Assembly (NCBI RefSeq): GCF_001039355.2
Contig: NW_019775791.1
Coordinates: forward strand, 732,038-796,037
DNA from: Lingula anatina
Taxonomy: Eukaryota > Brachiopoda > Lingulata > Lingulida > Lingulidae
Direction of reading: 5' to 3'
Length of the DNA: 64,000 nt
Below the pieces are notes generated by a model. The model was not told where the DNA came from. It searched no databases and worked only from the letters and a program-made list of their open reading frames with translations. The translations under genes and the position numbers were made by a program. How positions within the stretch are numbered: position 1 is the first letter of the stretch; every line of letters begins with the position of its first letter. Shown here piece after piece: positions 63,360 to 64,000 of this stretch.

Positions 63360-64000
63360 CTAGAAAATAACACATCCCCAATCAAAATGAATAAATAGTT
63401 CATAACCAAACATATATTTCCTGCTTTTACTTTTTTCCCACTTTTTTCTTGAAATTGTAAATATTCCTGCATATAATATTATAAAGGTGGAAGAGTTCAT
63501 AGCAAAAAATTTTTTTTGCTTGAATTATTTTTCTGTTTTTTTCTTTTTCTTTTTGCTTTTTTCTGTAAATGTTAGTAATTCTGTCTAATCTGTTATAAAG
63601 AGGGCCATGTGGAGGATAAAAATTATATACTTACCATTTTTTACCACCAATAAATAAAGTTCAATAATAATAATAATAATAATGATAATAAAGGTAGCTT
63701 TATACAGAGCTACATTAGTGGTAATGGAGGATTACCAGGGTCACCTGTCATATACAGTATATTACCAAATACCCTCCCTCAGCCACTCCTGTCTTACAAT
63801 GCCTTTTTATCCCTCTATGACAACAAGAACAGTGGTCATATTGTAGCACTTCAAACACGTATCCAAGACGGCTTTACAGCTATGAATTTTCAAGTGTTTT
63901 TTCAGGAGAAAAGTTATAAATGGTTTCTTTGTCCACATGACTGTATACACAAACTGTACAGCCAGCCATGAGTGGTGCTTAGTTTATATACTTCCACTGT
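63360..64000. other. Right-edge DNA, intron of the unrecognised gene
   Basis: No exon is recognised. T-rich near 63500-63560 and an ATA microsatellite at about 63665-63690. Confidence 0.5.

Noticed and set aside
1-64000. tRNA, rRNA and snRNA genes
   Set aside because: No cloverleaf with A/B boxes and no rRNA or snRNA core was recognised by eye; a covariance-model scan would be needed to exclude them.

Overview
The window is animal nuclear DNA: AT-rich, many small coding exons with GT-AG introns, long introns, microsatellites and short inverted-repeat (MITE-like) elements. The protein sequences are bilaterian but clearly diverged from vertebrates. A marine lophotrochozoan such as a mollusc is my best guess, but nothing seen fixes the taxon. 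There is one assembly gap (844 N, 9211-10054). Layout: (1) 1-1808, 3' UTR or intergenic. (2) 1809-14369, minus strand: a complete 16-exon AGBL5/CCP5 tubulin deglutamylase gene whose inferred exons total 3852 nt, in frame, 1283 codons plus stop. (3) 18893-21688, minus: a complete five-exon RNF141 (729 nt, 242 aa). (4) 22201-22347: a candidate bidirectional promoter with a perfect CRE (TGACGTCA), from which RNF141 (minus) and an N-terminal RASSF gene diverge. (5) 27508-37658, plus: an N-terminal RASSF protein of the RASSF8 type (1770 nt, 589 aa), with a noncoding leader far upstream. (6) 37659-56904: gene-poor, AT-rich DNA with foldback elements and a possible tiny two-exon gene (47329-49777, minus, 56 aa) under a second CRE-bearing GC-rich region. 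(7) 56905-63359, minus: at least eight exons (809 codons) of a gene I do not recognise, running off the right edge. The genes do not form an operon. AGBL5 edits polyglutamylated tubulin, RNF141 is a membrane-anchorable RING protein, and the RASSF protein is a Ras-association/coiled-coil scaffold; their adjacency implies no shared pathway. The most unusual pattern is structural. Four exon edges in three genes (AGBL5 exon 6 acceptor, RNF141 exon 4 donor, and one donor plus one acceptor of the unrecognised gene) lie inside short tandem duplications (58-92 bp units, up to four copies) that copy the splice site and the adjoining coding bases. By hand translation the coding-proximal copy keeps the frame, while the outer copies checked shift frame or hit a stop. 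Two of the arrays also carry a transposon insertion, and the neighbouring array copies serve as internal empty sites that reveal target-site duplications (TTAA and TAA).
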